A stretch of DNA of 25,236 nt from positions 1 to 25,236 of the forward strand of contig CAMFSB010000001.1 in assembly GCA_945982465.1 (NCBI GenBank). The letters run 5' to 3'. The position numbers and the translations under genes are program-made. The DNA is from an uncultured Faecalibacterium sp. (lineage in GTDB: Bacteria; Bacillota; Clostridia; Oscillospirales; Ruminococcaceae). Positions 1 through 8,632 of this stretch are shown in pieces. Below the pieces are notes generated by a model. That model was given only the letters and a program-made list of their open reading frames with translations, ran no database searches and was not told the DNA's origin. Every line of letters starts with the position of its first letter. Position 1 is the first letter of the stretch.

Positions 1-54
1 CCCTTGCGCGCGCCGCGCTTTGATTGTAACGCCGCCGCACGGCGCGCGCAAGGG
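1..54. repeat. Perfect 15-bp inverted repeat at window start
   Basis: Positions 1-15 (CCCTTGCGCGCGCCG) are the exact reverse complement of positions 40-54, with a 24-nt loop between them. This would form a very stable hairpin in RNA from either strand. No T-run follows it on the plus strand, and the sequence before position 1 is not visible, so a terminator for a minus-strand transcript or for an upstream gene can neither be shown nor excluded. Confidence 0.75.
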
Positions 55-60
55 TCTGCC

Positions 61-113
61 GCAAAAAAAGAGGGCCCGGCCGGGCGGCAAGGCCCCTGGT
101 TCCCCTTTTTTGC
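61..113 (+). terminator. Possible bidirectional terminator of an upstream gene
   Basis: An A-tract (GCAAAAAA, 61-68) and a complementary T-tract (TTTTTTGC, 106-113) flank a G+C-rich core that can pair internally (GGGCC with GGCCC). The A-tract, GC stem, T-tract order is that of a bidirectional Rho-independent terminator. The inner stem is imperfect, so the call is tentative. The rest of 1-246 holds the repeat before it and the aldehyde dehydrogenase promoter; no gene is seen there. Confidence 0.4.
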
Positions 114-173
114 AGGGCCGGCTATCCCCCGGGGCCGCGTTTGCCCGGGCGCGGGGCGCAGGCGACCCGGCGG

Positions 174-202
174 TTGCCGCAGCCGAGTTTTTGTGTTATG
201 AT
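174..202 (+). promoter_or_regulatory. SigA-type promoter of aldehyde dehydrogenase gene
   Basis: A -35 element TTGCCG (174-179) is followed by a 17-nt spacer and a -10 element TATGAT (197-202). An extended TG lies at 194-195. Transcription would start near 209, giving a leader of about 38 nt that holds AGGAGGA (234-240), 6 nt before the ATG. Confidence 0.65.
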
Positions 203-246
203 GGCCGGGAATACACCGCCCTGTTGCACAGCGAGGAGGAACGAGG

Positions 247-1626
247 ATGGAACAGCAGGAGATCCGCCGCATTCTACAGGCGCAGAAAGCCTATTTTGCC
301 GCCGGTAAAACGCTGCCCGCGGACAGCCGCATCCGGGCGCTGAAGCGGCTGCGGGCTGTGATCCGGGCGCACGAGGGCGAGATCTGCGGCGCGCTGCAAC
401 AGGATCTGGGCAAAAGCGGCTTTGAAAGCTATATGTGCGAAGTGGGCCTGAGCTGCAGCGAGATCAGCTATATGATCCGCCATGTGCGGGCTTTCTGCGC
501 CGAAAAGACTGTGCCCACGCCGCTGGCGCAGTTTGCCGCCCGCAGCTATACCAAGCCCTCCCCTTACGGCGTAACTTTGATCATGAGCCCGTGGAATTAT
601 CCCTTTATGCTCACCATCGACCCTCTGGCCGACGCGCTGGCGGCGGGCAACACCGTGGTGCTCAAGCCCAGCGCCTACTCGCCCCACACCAGCGCCGTGC
701 TCGCAAAGATGATCGGCGAATGCTTCGACCCGGCCTATGTGGCGGTGATCCCCGGCGGGCGGGAGGAAAACCAGTGCCTGCTGGGGCAGCCGTTCGACCA
801 TATTTTCTTTACCGGCAGCCAGACGGTGGGCCGGGAGGTCATGCGCCGGGCCGCCGAGCATCTGACGCCGGTGACGCTGGAACTGGGCGGGAAAAGCCCC
901 TGCATCGTGGACAGCACCGCCCGCATCCCGCTGGCAGCCAAGCGCATCGTGTTCGGCAAATTCCTCAACTGCGGCCAGACCTGCGTGGCGCCCGATTATA
1001 TTTACTGCGACGCTTCCGTCAAGGACGCGCTGATTCGGGAGATTGCCGCGCAGATCACAGCGCAGTTCGGGGCCGCCCCGCTGCAAAACCCGGACTACGG
1101 CAGGATCATCAGCCAAAAGCACTTCGACCGCATCGCCGCCCTGATCGACCCGCAGAAGGTCGCGGCCGGGGGCAAAACCGACCCGGCCGGGCTGCGCATC
1201 GAGCCGACCGTGCTGGACCATGTGAGCTGGGATGACCCAGTGATGCAGGAGGAGATTTTCGGGCCGGTGCTGCCGGTGCTGACCTACCGCACGCTGGACG
1301 AAGCGATTCAGGCCATCAACGCAAGGCCTCACCCGCTGGCGCTGTACCTGTTTACCCAGAACCGGGAGCACGCCCGCATGGTCACGGGCCGCTGCGCGTT
1401 TGGTGGCGGCTGCATCAACGACACGGTCATCCATCTGGCCACCAGCCAGATGGGCTTTGGCGGCGTAGGGGCCAGCGGCATGGGCGCCTACCACGGCAGG
1501 GCAGGCTTTGAGGCATTTTCGCACCGCAAGAGCATTGTGGACAAGAAAACCTGGCTCGACCTGCCCATGCGCTACCAGCCCTACCGGCCGGTTTACGAAA
1601 AACTGCTGCGCCTGTTTCTCCGCTAA
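247..1626 (+). CDS. NAD(P)-dependent aldehyde dehydrogenase, class 3-like
   Basis: This 459-aa protein oxidises an aldehyde to the acid with NAD(P)+. Visible motifs are the PWNYP segment (oxyanion Asn near 117), the FTGS cofactor loop (188-191), LELGGKSP with the general base Glu212, and GQTC with the catalytic Cys246. The length of about 460 residues and the absence of the N-terminal extension of class 1/2 enzymes match the class 3 (YwdH/AlkH-like) group. There is no signal peptide, so it acts in the cytoplasm. The start is fixed by AGGAGGA 6 nt upstream. The gene appears monocistronic, with its own promoter and an 18-bp terminator. The natural substrate cannot be read from the sequence; fatty or aromatic aldehydes, or lactaldehyde-like products of sugar breakdown, are possibilities. 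Confidence 0.93.
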   Translation: MEQQEIRRILQAQKAYFAAGKTLPADSRIRALKRLRAVIRAHEGEICGALQQDLGKSGFESYMCEVGLSCSEISYMIRHVRAFCAEKTVPTPLAQFAARSYTKPSPYGVTLIMSPWNYPFMLTIDPLADALAAGNTVVLKPSAYSPHTSAVLAKMIGECFDPAYVAVIPGGREENQCLLGQPFDHIFFTGSQTVGREVMRRAAEHLTPVTLELGGKSPCIVDSTARIPLAAKRIVFGKFLNCGQTCVAPDYIYCDASVKDALIREIAAQITAQFGAAPLQNPDYGRIISQKHFDRIAALIDPQKVAAGGKTDPAGLRIEPTVLDHVSWDDPVMQEEIFGPVLPVLTYRTLDEAIQAINARPHPLALYLFTQNREHARMVTGRCAFGGGCINDTVIHLATSQMGFGGVGASGMGAYHGRAGFEAFSHRKSIVDKKTWLDLPMRYQPYRPVYEKLLRLFLR

Positions 1627-1647
1627 GCGGGCTGCACACAACAAGCC

Positions 1648-1690
1648 AAAAACGCGATGCCCGGCCTTTGTGCCGGGCATCGCGTTTTTT
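1648..1690. terminator. Rho-independent terminator, 18-bp perfect stem
   Basis: Positions 1648-1665 pair perfectly with 1672-1689 around a 6-nt loop. The G+C core is flanked by AAAAA on the left and a T-run to 1690 on the right, so it can act in both directions. It begins 22 nt after the aldehyde dehydrogenase stop codon and insulates that gene from the TetR operon. Confidence 0.93.
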
Positions 1691-1777
1691 GTAGGCGGGG
1701 CACGCCGCACCGGCCAAAAAACTGCACAAGACCGCGCAGACCGCTTTAGCAAAAAGGGAGATCTTTGCGGCGGGCCA

Positions 1778-1806
1778 TTGACAGCGCGGCCGCGTTCTTT
1801 TATGCT
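1778..1806 (+). promoter_or_regulatory. Promoter of the TetR-GH2-symporter-GH36 operon
   Basis: A perfect -35 TTGACA (1778-1783), a 17-nt spacer and a -10 TATGCT (1801-1806) are present. The predicted start is near 1813, inside the inverted repeat that follows. A strong promoter with a palindrome over the start site is the usual layout of an autorepressed TetR-type gene. Confidence 0.85.
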
Positions 1807-1834
1807 GGAAACCAGAAAACACTTTCGGGTTTCC
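1807..1834. promoter_or_regulatory. 28-bp imperfect palindrome, candidate TetR-type operator
   Basis: The left arm GGAAACCAGAAA (1807-1818) and the right arm TTTCGGGTTTCC (1823-1834) are complementary at 11 of 12 positions around a 4-nt centre. The palindrome begins one base after the -10 element and ends 2 bp before the ribosome binding site. A bound dimer would block initiation. In RNA the same sequence would make a hairpin just before the AAAGGAG, so an effect on translation is also possible. Confidence 0.6.
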
Positions 1835-1848
1835 GGAAAGGAGCCGGC

Positions 1849-2406
1849 ATGGACTTACGCAGCGAGATCCTGAACGCGGCGGCACAGCTGTTTTGCACCG
1901 AGGGGCTGAACTTTACCATGCAGCAGGTGGCGGCGGCGCTGCACATCAGCAAAAAAACCATTTACACCGTCTACCCCGGCAAGGAAGCACTGCTGCTGGC
2001 CATGGTGGATGCGCTGTTCGAGCGTATCCACCGCCGCAAAGCAGAGCTGATCGCCTCGCCCGGGCCGCCGGAACAGCGGCTGCGGGCTGTGATCATCGCG
2101 CTGCCCGACGAGTATGCCGCGCTGGATTTCCGCCAGCTGGGTGCGCTGGAAGAAAAATACCCCGCCGTGGCCGCACAGGTGCGCCATCATCTGGAGACCG
2201 GCTGGGAGCCGACGCTCAGGCTGCTGGAGCAGGGCATCGCGGCGGGGCGCATCCGTCCGGTAAATCTGACGGTGCTGCGGCGGATGATCACCGCGGCGTT
2301 TGAAGCCCTGCTTGCCGGCGCGCCGGGCGATGGCGCCACCTACGCCGCCGAACTGGACGACTGTATGGATAGTTTTATGATCGGGATACAGGAGCGTACA
2401 CCATGA
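1849..2406 (+). CDS. TetR/AcrR-family transcriptional regulator
   Basis: This 185-aa protein has an N-terminal helix-turn-helix of TetR type. Residues about 4-50 contain the pattern ILNAAAQLF, then TMQQVAAAL, HISKKTIYTVYPGKEALL. The C-terminal helical ligand-binding part is divergent, as usual. An in-frame ATG at 1765 would give 213 aa, but it lies upstream of the promoter -35 box. The ATG at 1849 has AAAGGAG (1837-1843) 5 nt before it and puts the HTH at the normal distance from the N-terminus. The stop overlaps the next start (ATGA at 2403-2406), so it is translationally coupled to the galactoside genes. It probably represses its own operon through the palindrome at 1807-1834; the inducer is unknown. 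Confidence 0.88.
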   Translation: MDLRSEILNAAAQLFCTEGLNFTMQQVAAALHISKKTIYTVYPGKEALLLAMVDALFERIHRRKAELIASPGPPEQRLRAVIIALPDEYAALDFRQLGALEEKYPAVAAQVRHHLETGWEPTLRLLEQGIAAGRIRPVNLTVLRRMITAAFEALLAGAPGDGATYAAELDDCMDSFMIGIQERTP

Positions 2407-4738
2407 GATACAGCCTTTGCAGCGATTGGGAATTTACTGCGCAGTGGAGCGAGGATTTTCTGCATTTTACCGTCCCCGGGCAGCCGGTGCGGCTGCCGCA
2501 CACCTGCAAAGAGGTGCCGCTGCACTACGCCGACAGCACCGCCTACCAGATGCTCTGCGGCTACCGCCGCACCCTGACCCTTGCCGGGCAGCCGGGCGAA
2601 CGGGTCTTTTTGCAGTTTGACGGCGCGGGCCACATTGCCACGCTGTATGTAAACGGCGTGGAAGCCGCCTGCCACCGCTGCGGCTATACGGCGTTCCGCA
2701 CCGAGATCACCGCCCTGGTGCGCCCTGGCGAAAATCAGATCGCCGTCAAGCTGGACACCACCGAAAACCCCGATGTGCCGCCCTTTGGCTTTGTGGTGGA
2801 TTACCTGACCTACGGCGGCCTGTACCGGGAAGCCTGGCTGGACCTGCGCGGCCCGGCGCTGATCGCAGATCTCTATGTCGTTACGCCGTCGGTCACCGCT
2901 GCCCGCATCTACCTGACACTGGACGCCGCGCCTGCGGACGCCCGCCTGCAGGTGGAGCTGCGGGACACGGCAGGGGCTGTCGTGTGGTGCAAAGAGCAGC
3001 CCGCCCGGCAGCCGGTTTTTTCCGCCGACGTGCCCGGCGCCGCCCCCTGGGATGACTGCTGCCCCAGCCTGTACACCTGCACCGCGGTACTGCGGGCGGC
3101 CGGCGGCGCCGAGCTGGACCGGCAGAGCACGGTTTTTGGGTTCCGCACGGCGGAGTTCCGGGCCGACGGCTTTTACCTCAACGGCAAAAAGACGTTTCTG
3201 CGGGGGCTGAACCGCCACCAGTGCTACCCGTACATCGGCTATGCCGCGCCGGAGGCTTTGCAGCGGGAGGATGCCCGCATCCTGCGGCAGGTACTGGGCT
3301 GCAATATTTTCTGGCCGAGTGCGACCGGCTGGGCCTGCTGGTGTTTACCGAGATCCCCGGCTGGCAGCACATCGGCGGGGATGGCTGGAAAGAGCAGGCC
3401 GTGGAAAACGTGCGGGAGATGATCCTGCAAAACCGCAGCCACCCCTCCATCATACTGTGGGGCGTGCGCATCAATGAAAGCCAGGACGACGACGCCCTGT
3501 ATACCCGCACCAACGCGCTGGCCCATCAGCTGGACCCCAGCCGCCCCACCTCCGGCGTGCGCTATCTGGAAAAAAGCCACCTGCTGGAGGATGTGTACGC
3601 CTACAACGACTTTTCCCATAATGGCCGGACGCCGGGGGCCAAAGCAAAAAAGGACGTTACGCCCGACAAAAGCCGAGCGCTGCTCATCTCGGAGCACAAC
3701 GGCCATATGTTCCCCACAAAGCCCTATGACAGCTGGGCTGTCCGGCAGGAGCAGGCGCTGCGCCACGCGCGGGTGCTGAACGCCGCCTATGCCAGCGGGG
3801 AGCATGCCGGCTGCTTTGGCTGGTGCATGTTCGATTACCCCACCCACAAGGATTTCGGCTCCGGCGACCGGGTGTGCTACCACGGCGTGCTGGATGCGTT
3901 CCGCAATCCGAAGCCCGCCGCCGCCCTGTACGCCAGCCAGCAAAGCGGCGCGCCGGTGCTGGAGGTGGCGTCCTCGATGGATATCGGCGATTACCCGGGC
4001 GGCCAGACCGGTGACGTGGCGGTATTTTCCAACGCTGACGAGGTGCGGCTGTACAAAAATGATGCGTTCGTGACTGTTCTGCATCGTTCGGCCTGCACTG
4101 CCCTGCCCCATCCGCCCTTTGTGCTGGACGACACCATCGGCCAGTTGCTGGAGACCCAGGAGGGCTTTGCCAAAGAAAAAGCCGACCGCCTGCGCGGCTG
4201 CCTGCTGGCGGCCGGCCGGTACGGGCTGGCCGGCCTGCCCGCCCGGTACAAGGCAGAGCTGGTATACTGCATGGCCCGCTACCGCATGACCTTTGCCGAC
4301 GGCGTGGCGCTGTACGGCAAGTATGTGGGCAACTGGGGCGGCGAGGCCACGCGCTGGCGGTTCGACGCCGTGCAAAACGGCCGGGTAGTGGCCAGCGTGA
4401 CCCGCAGCCCCTCGGCCCGGCTGCATTTGCAGGTGCTTGCCAGCGCCACCGCCCTGCACGAGGGCGACCGGTACGACATGGCCGCCGTGCGGGTGCGCAT
4501 TCTGGATGAGAATGGCACCCCCGCCTGCTTTGCCCAGCTGCCGGTACAGTTCGCCCTGCGGGGCGACGCCGCGCTGGCAGGCCCGCAGACGGCTGCTGCC
4601 GAGGGCGGCATGTGCGGCACCTATGTGCGCACCGTGGGCCGCGCCGGCCAGGCCGTGCTGACCGTTTGTGCCGACGGGCTTGCGCCCGTGGAAGTACGTT
4701 TTACCATTTCGACCAGCGAGGTAACGCAATGGAACTGA
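2403..4738 (+). pseudogene. GH2 beta-galactosidase-like gene, broken by deletion and frameshift
   Basis: The 5' frame starts at 2403 and encodes the GH2 sugar-binding and immunoglobulin-like domains up to about residue 301 (ILRQVLGCN). From about 3303 the family continues only in the +2 frame (YFLAECDRLGLLVFTEIPG), which runs to the stop at 4736-4738. That second part keeps the catalytic acid/base (NE, Glu codon 3476-3478), the nucleophile (ISEHNGH, Glu codon 3692-3694) and a C-terminal Ig-like domain. Comparison with the intact GH2 in this window (NTLRLAHYQNAQEF) indicates about 34 nt missing, including the conserved R-x-x-H-Y segment near the active site. Restoring 34 nt would give one 789-aa protein. 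The 5' reading frame itself ends at 3422 after about 40 unrelated residues. A sequencing or assembly deletion is the alternative explanation. The start overlaps the TetR stop and the end overlaps the symporter start by 10 nt. Confidence 0.85.
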
Positions 4739-6099
4739 ATGTAAAGCAAAAAGCCGCTTTCGGCATTGGCGCCGTGGGCAAGGATATGGTGTATGCCCTG
4801 TCCTCCTCGTATGTGATGTACTACTATCAGGATGTGCTGGGGCTTTCGGCCACCTTTGTGGGGCTGATCCTGATGGTCGCACGCATTTTTGATGCCCTCA
4901 ACGACCCGTTTATGGGCATTCTTGTGGCAAAAACCCATACCCGGTGGGGACGGTTCCGCCCGTGGCTGTTCAGCGGCACGGTGCTCAACGCGGTGGTGCT
5001 GTACGCCCTGTTCGCCGCGCCCCGGGCCGAGGGCACCGCGCTGATGGCCTACTTTGCGGTGGTGTATATCCTGTGGGGCGTAAGCTATACCATGATGGAC
5101 ATTCCCTACTGGTCCATGATCCCGGCGGTCACCCGCACCCCCGCCGAACGGGAGAGCCTTTCGGTGGTGGGCCGCACCTGCGCTGGCGTGGGCAGCGCCC
5201 TCGTGACCATGTTTACCATGCTGCTGGTGGGGCTGTTCGGCGGCAGCAGCGAGCGAAAGGGCTTCCAGCTCGTGGCGCTGCTGGTGGCGGTGATCTTTGT
5301 GCTTGCCGAAGTGCTGTGCTGCCTGTTTTTTGACGAAAAGAGCAAAACGGAGACCCAGCCCGCCGGCATCCGGGAGATGTTTTCGGCCCTGTTCCGCAAC
5401 GATCAGGCCATGGTGGTGGTGGCGTCCATCGTGCTGATCAACTGCGCGCTGTACCTGACGGCCAATTTCATCATCTACTTTTTCAAATATGATTTCGGCG
5501 GCGAAGGCTGGAAAACCAGCTACACGCTGTTCTGCACCGTGGGCGGCGCCATGCAGATCATGGGCATGATGGTACTGTACCCGCTGCTGCGCCGCTGGCT
5601 GACCAACACGCAGGTGTTCGGTGTCAGCCTGGCAGCCGCGCTGGCAGGCTACGGCGTGCTGCTGGCGCTGTGCCTGCTGGGCTTTGCGGGCAGCCTGGCC
5701 ATGCTGTGCATCCCGGGCGCGGTAGTGTTTGCGTGCAACGGCATGCTCACTGTACTGACCACGCTGTTCCTTTCGGGCAGCGTGGATTACGGCGAGCTGC
5801 AGACCGGCCGCCGGGAGGAAAGCGTTATTTTTTCCATGCAGACCTTTGTTGTCAAGGCGGCGTCCGGCGTGTCGGTGTTTCTGACAGGCATCGGGCTGGA
5901 TGTCATCGGGCTGGCAGGCAACGCGGATGAGACCGGCCCCATCGCCGCGCAAAGCCCCCAGACGCTGCTGGGCCTGCGGCTGATGATGACGGTTCTGCCC
6001 GTGGTACTGCTGGCAGCAGCGGCTCTGCTGTTCCGCCGCCGTTTTACGCTGACCGACGCACGCATGGCCCAGATCGCGGAGGAATTGCATCATGAATGA
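4729..6099 (+). CDS. GPH-family sugar:cation symporter (MelB-like)
   Basis: This 456-aa polytopic membrane protein has about 12 hydrophobic segments. The N-terminal region (KAAFGIGAVGKDMVYALSS), the first loop (RIFDALNDPFMG, with Asp residues of the cation site region) and the TRWGRFRPW loop after the second helix are hallmarks of the glycoside-pentoside-hexuronide:cation family. It is expected to import galactosides such as melibiose, raffinose-type sugars or lactose with Na+ or H+. The ATG at 4729 aligns with the family N-terminus and sits inside the last 10 nt of the GH2 reading frame (ATGGAACTGA). An upstream in-frame ATG at 4612 would add non-homologous residues read from inside the GH2 gene. 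Its stop overlaps the GH36 start by 8 nt. Confidence 0.92.
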   Translation: MELNVKQKAAFGIGAVGKDMVYALSSSYVMYYYQDVLGLSATFVGLILMVARIFDALNDPFMGILVAKTHTRWGRFRPWLFSGTVLNAVVLYALFAAPRAEGTALMAYFAVVYILWGVSYTMMDIPYWSMIPAVTRTPAERESLSVVGRTCAGVGSALVTMFTMLLVGLFGGSSERKGFQLVALLVAVIFVLAEVLCCLFFDEKSKTETQPAGIREMFSALFRNDQAMVVVASIVLINCALYLTANFIIYFFKYDFGGEGWKTSYTLFCTVGGAMQIMGMMVLYPLLRRWLTNTQVFGVSLAAALAGYGVLLALCLLGFAGSLAMLCIPGAVVFACNGMLTVLTTLFLSGSVDYGELQTGRREESVIFSMQTFVVKAASGVSVFLTGIGLDVIGLAGNADETGPIAAQSPQTLLGLRLMMTVLPVVLLAAAALLFRRRFTLTDARMAQIAEELHHE

Positions 6100-7639
6100 A
6101 TTATTTTGGACCGTACAGCTGGATGGCCAGCCGCCCCTGACCGGTTCGGCGGCGGCAGACGGGCCGGTGCATATTTGCTGCGATGCACCCGCCGGGGTGA
6201 TCCGTTCGGTCACTGCCCGGCTGGAACGGCCGCTGGAAAACGATGAATGCGCTTTTTTCAACGGGTACCAAAGCTGGACCTGGTGCCGTGAGACAGGCCC
6301 TAAGGACCGCCAGTGGGGCGTGGATCACATCCCCAAAACGCTGATGGACCGCTACGCTTTTGACCGCTACGGCGATTATCATTTTGCGGCCTATCCGCAC
6401 CGCGCAGGCTGTTTCCATGGGTTTTCGTACGGCTACTTCCGCAAGGGGCGGCAGTACTGGCTGTTCGCCTCGCTGGATGAGCGCCCCGGCTACACGATCT
6501 TTTCCTACGACGCGGCAGCCGGTGTACTGACCCTCACCCGCGACTGCGCCGGCGTACATCACCCTGGCGGCCCGCTGGCCGCGTTTGACCTGTATTTTGC
6601 CCAAGGCGGCGAAGCCGCCGTGTTCGACGGCTGGTTCGGCACAATGCACTGCCGCCCCCGCACCACCGCCCGGCTGGCGGGCTACACCAGCTGGTACAAC
6701 CGGTACGAGGCCATCACCGAGCAGACGGTACTCAACGACCTGGCGGGCTGCCGCAGGCTTTTGCAGCCCGGCGACCTGTTCCAGATCGATGACGGATGGG
6801 AGCCGTGCGTGGGCGACTGGCTGGAGCCGGACGCCGCCAAATTCCCCGGCGGGATGAAAGAACTGTCGGATCAGGTCCATGCTTCCGGCTTTTTAAGCGG
6901 GCTGTGGCTGGCCCCCTTTGCCTGTGCCGAGCGCTCGGCGCTGTACCGCCAGCATCCGGACTGGCTTTTGCAGCAAAACGGCCGGCCCTGGAAGGCCGGC
7001 GGCAACTGGGGCAACTTTTATGCGTTGGACATCGACCTGCCCGCCGTGCAGGCGCATCTGGAGCAGGTGTTCGACCGGGTGCTGAACCAGTGGGGCTACG
7101 ATCTGGTCAAGCTGGATTTTCTGTATGCGGCAGCGCCCTTTGGCACCGCCGGCGAAAGCCGGGCCGGCCGCATGATCCGTGCCATGGAGCTGCTGCGCCG
7201 CTGGTGCGGCGACAAGCTGATCCTGGGCTGCGGCGTGCCGCTGATGCCCGCGTTCGGTCTGGTGGATTACTGCCGCATCGGCTGCGATGTGAGCCTGACG
7301 TGGGACGATGTGTGGTACATGCACGGCTTCCACCGCGAGCGCATTTCCACCAAGCATTCCATTGACAATACGGTGTACCGCCGCCAGCTGGGTGGCCGGG
7401 CCTTTGGCAATGACCCGGACGTGTTCTTTTTGCGGGACCACAACTGCAAGCTGACGGCCGAGCAAAAGCAGCTTCTGGCCCGGATCAACGCGCGGTACGG
7501 CCAGGTACTGCTCACCTCCGATGACCCCTCCGCCTACACCCCGCAGATGCTGGAACAATACAACACGCTGCGCCGCCAATGGGAAGCCCCTGCCGCGCCG
7601 AACAGCGCGGCGGCGGCAAAACAGCCCGCCGCAACATAA
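6092..7639 (+). CDS. GH36 alpha-galactosidase
   Basis: This 515-aa retaining alpha-galactosidase releases terminal alpha-1,6-galactose from melibiose, raffinose-type oligosaccharides or galactomannan fragments. After an N-terminal beta-sandwich (about 1-190), the TIM barrel shows GYTSWYNRY, QIDDGWE (Asp233/234), the nucleophile in LVKLDFLY (Asp342) and the acid/base in RIGCDVSLTW (Asp399). The length is close to the short bacterial GH36 type (Thermotoga GalA, about 550 aa) rather than the 700-750-aa type. No signal peptide is seen, so it works on sugar imported by the symporter just upstream, whose stop it overlaps by 8 nt. The last roughly 20 residues are a low-complexity Ala/Pro/Lys tail that does not look like part of the fold. 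Confidence 0.93.
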   Translation: MNELFWTVQLDGQPPLTGSAAADGPVHICCDAPAGVIRSVTARLERPLENDECAFFNGYQSWTWCRETGPKDRQWGVDHIPKTLMDRYAFDRYGDYHFAAYPHRAGCFHGFSYGYFRKGRQYWLFASLDERPGYTIFSYDAAAGVLTLTRDCAGVHHPGGPLAAFDLYFAQGGEAAVFDGWFGTMHCRPRTTARLAGYTSWYNRYEAITEQTVLNDLAGCRRLLQPGDLFQIDDGWEPCVGDWLEPDAAKFPGGMKELSDQVHASGFLSGLWLAPFACAERSALYRQHPDWLLQQNGRPWKAGGNWGNFYALDIDLPAVQAHLEQVFDRVLNQWGYDLVKLDFLYAAAPFGTAGESRAGRMIRAMELLRRWCGDKLILGCGVPLMPAFGLVDYCRIGCDVSLTWDDVWYMHGFHRERISTKHSIDNTVYRRQLGGRAFGNDPDVFFLRDHNCKLTAEQKQLLARINARYGQVLLTSDDPSAYTPQMLEQYNTLRRQWEAPAAPNSAAAAKQPAAT

Positions 7640-7679
7640 ACCAGCAGCAAAGCCCGCGCAGACACGCCGGGCCGGCAAG

Positions 7680-7732
7680 AAAACCCCGGCGCCCCCAAAA
7701 GCCGTCTGGCTTGTTGAGGGCGCCGGGGTTTT
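7680..7732. terminator. Bidirectional terminator between convergent operons
   Basis: A perfect 15-bp stem (7680-7694 with 7718-7732) closes a 23-nt loop. The arms end in AAAA and TTTT, so it serves the GH36 operon on the plus strand and the YjjW-type gene on the minus strand, whose stop is at 7790. A second small hairpin (GGCGGC 7750-7755 with GCCGCC 7759-7764) lies nearer the minus-strand gene but has no T-run. Confidence 0.85.
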
Positions 7733-7789
7733 ACATATTTCTGTTAGCCGGCGGCCTGGCCGCCGCCCGTTCTAGCGTTTTGCCGCAGG

Positions 7790-8632
7790 TTACACCACAT
7801 ACGCCTTAGACGCGCCCAGGCTGCGGGCCAGCTCGGCATAGGCTTCGGCGTAGGCGGCGTCGGTTTCAAATTCACCCAGCACGCTCTGGAAGCGCTCGCG
7901 CACGCCGTAGGGCCGGTAGCGGATGATTTTGTAAAAACAGCCGTCCTGAATGTGCTGTGCCACATAGCGCACCGTAGCCTCGTTTTCCGCGTCGCGGCCC
8001 GGGAAAATGATGGTGCGCACCTCGTACAGCTTGCCGGCCGTCAACAGGTAATCCAGGTTTTTCAGCACTGTGTCCCGCGGGTGGGCGATCAGCCGGTCGT
8101 TCCACTGCGGCTCCACCGCCTTTACGTCCAGCATCACGCCCTCCGACACGGCAAGCACCCGGGGGTCGGCTTCAAAGTCGAACGAACCGTTGGAATCGAT
8201 CAGGCAGGTTTTGCCCAGCTTATGCACCTGGGTGAACAACTCGATCAGAAAATCGTTGTACAGCGTACACTCCCCGCCCGAGGTGGTAATACCGCGGATG
8301 TACGGCGCGCTGCGGCGCACCTGCTGCATCACATCCTCCACCGTCATCCAGCGTACCTTGGGCGAAGCGTCGTGCGGGCACACCTTGATGCAGGTGTCGC
8401 ACTGGACGCACAGGCTGCTGTTCCACTGAACCGCGCCCTGCGCGTCGGCGCACAGCGCCCCCACCGGGCATTTTTTCACACAGGCGCCGCAGTTTTGGCA
8501 CAGGTGGATGGTTTCGGGGTTATGGCAGAACAGGCAGTTGAACGGGCAGCCCTGAAAAAAGATGGAGGTGCGGTTGCCCGGGCCGTCCACGTTGGAAAAC
8601 GGCAGGATCTTATTGACAGGCGCTTTCTTCAT
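7790..8632 (-). CDS. yjjW: YjjW-type glycyl-radical enzyme activase (radical SAM)
   Basis: This 280-aa radical-SAM protein should install the glycyl radical on the YjjI-type enzyme encoded just upstream. The N-terminal FSNVDGPGNRTSIFFQGCP region leads into the CxxxCxxC cluster motif (Cys29, 33, 36). It is followed by a double ferredoxin insert with two four-cysteine sets (45, 48, 51, 55 and 75, 78, 81, 85), as in activases of this class. TTSGGECTLY is the SAM-contacting GGE motif. The start at 8632 (MKKAPVNKIL) fits the family N-terminus but has only a weak Shine-Dalgarno. An alternative ATG at 8659 adds nine residues and has AGGA upstream. Either choice overlaps the 3' end of the enzyme gene, so the two are translationally coupled. 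Confidence 0.92.
   Translation of the reverse strand: MKKAPVNKILPFSNVDGPGNRTSIFFQGCPFNCLFCHNPETIHLCQNCGACVKKCPVGALCADAQGAVQWNSSLCVQCDTCIKVCPHDASPKVRWMTVEDVMQQVRRSAPYIRGITTSGGECTLYNDFLIELFTQVHKLGKTCLIDSNGSFDFEADPRVLAVSEGVMLDVKAVEPQWNDRLIAHPRDTVLKNLDYLLTAGKLYEVRTIIFPGRDAENEATVRYVAQHIQDGCFYKIIRYRPYGVRERFQSVLGEFETDAAYAEAYAELARSLGASKAYVV

Noticed and set aside
1..246. Small genes in the first 340 bases on the plus strand
   Set aside because: The two short frames (65 and 107 codons) run through hairpins and the promoter, are Arg/Pro/Gly-rich and lack ribosome binding sites.
274..1752. Long minus-strand open frame of 492 codons opposite the aldehyde dehydrogenase
   Set aside because: It is a shadow frame of a high-G+C gene: the plus strand has intact catalytic motifs, promoter and terminator, and the minus frame has no family motifs.
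3302..3307. Programmed ribosomal frameshift to rejoin the GH2 halves
   Set aside because: A conserved segment of about 11 codons is missing at the junction, which frameshifting cannot restore, and there is no slippery heptamer with a downstream structure.
7750..7764. Second terminator for the yjjW-type gene
   Set aside because: The 6-bp hairpin has no T-run on either strand; the 15-bp hairpin at 7680-7732 is the better candidate.
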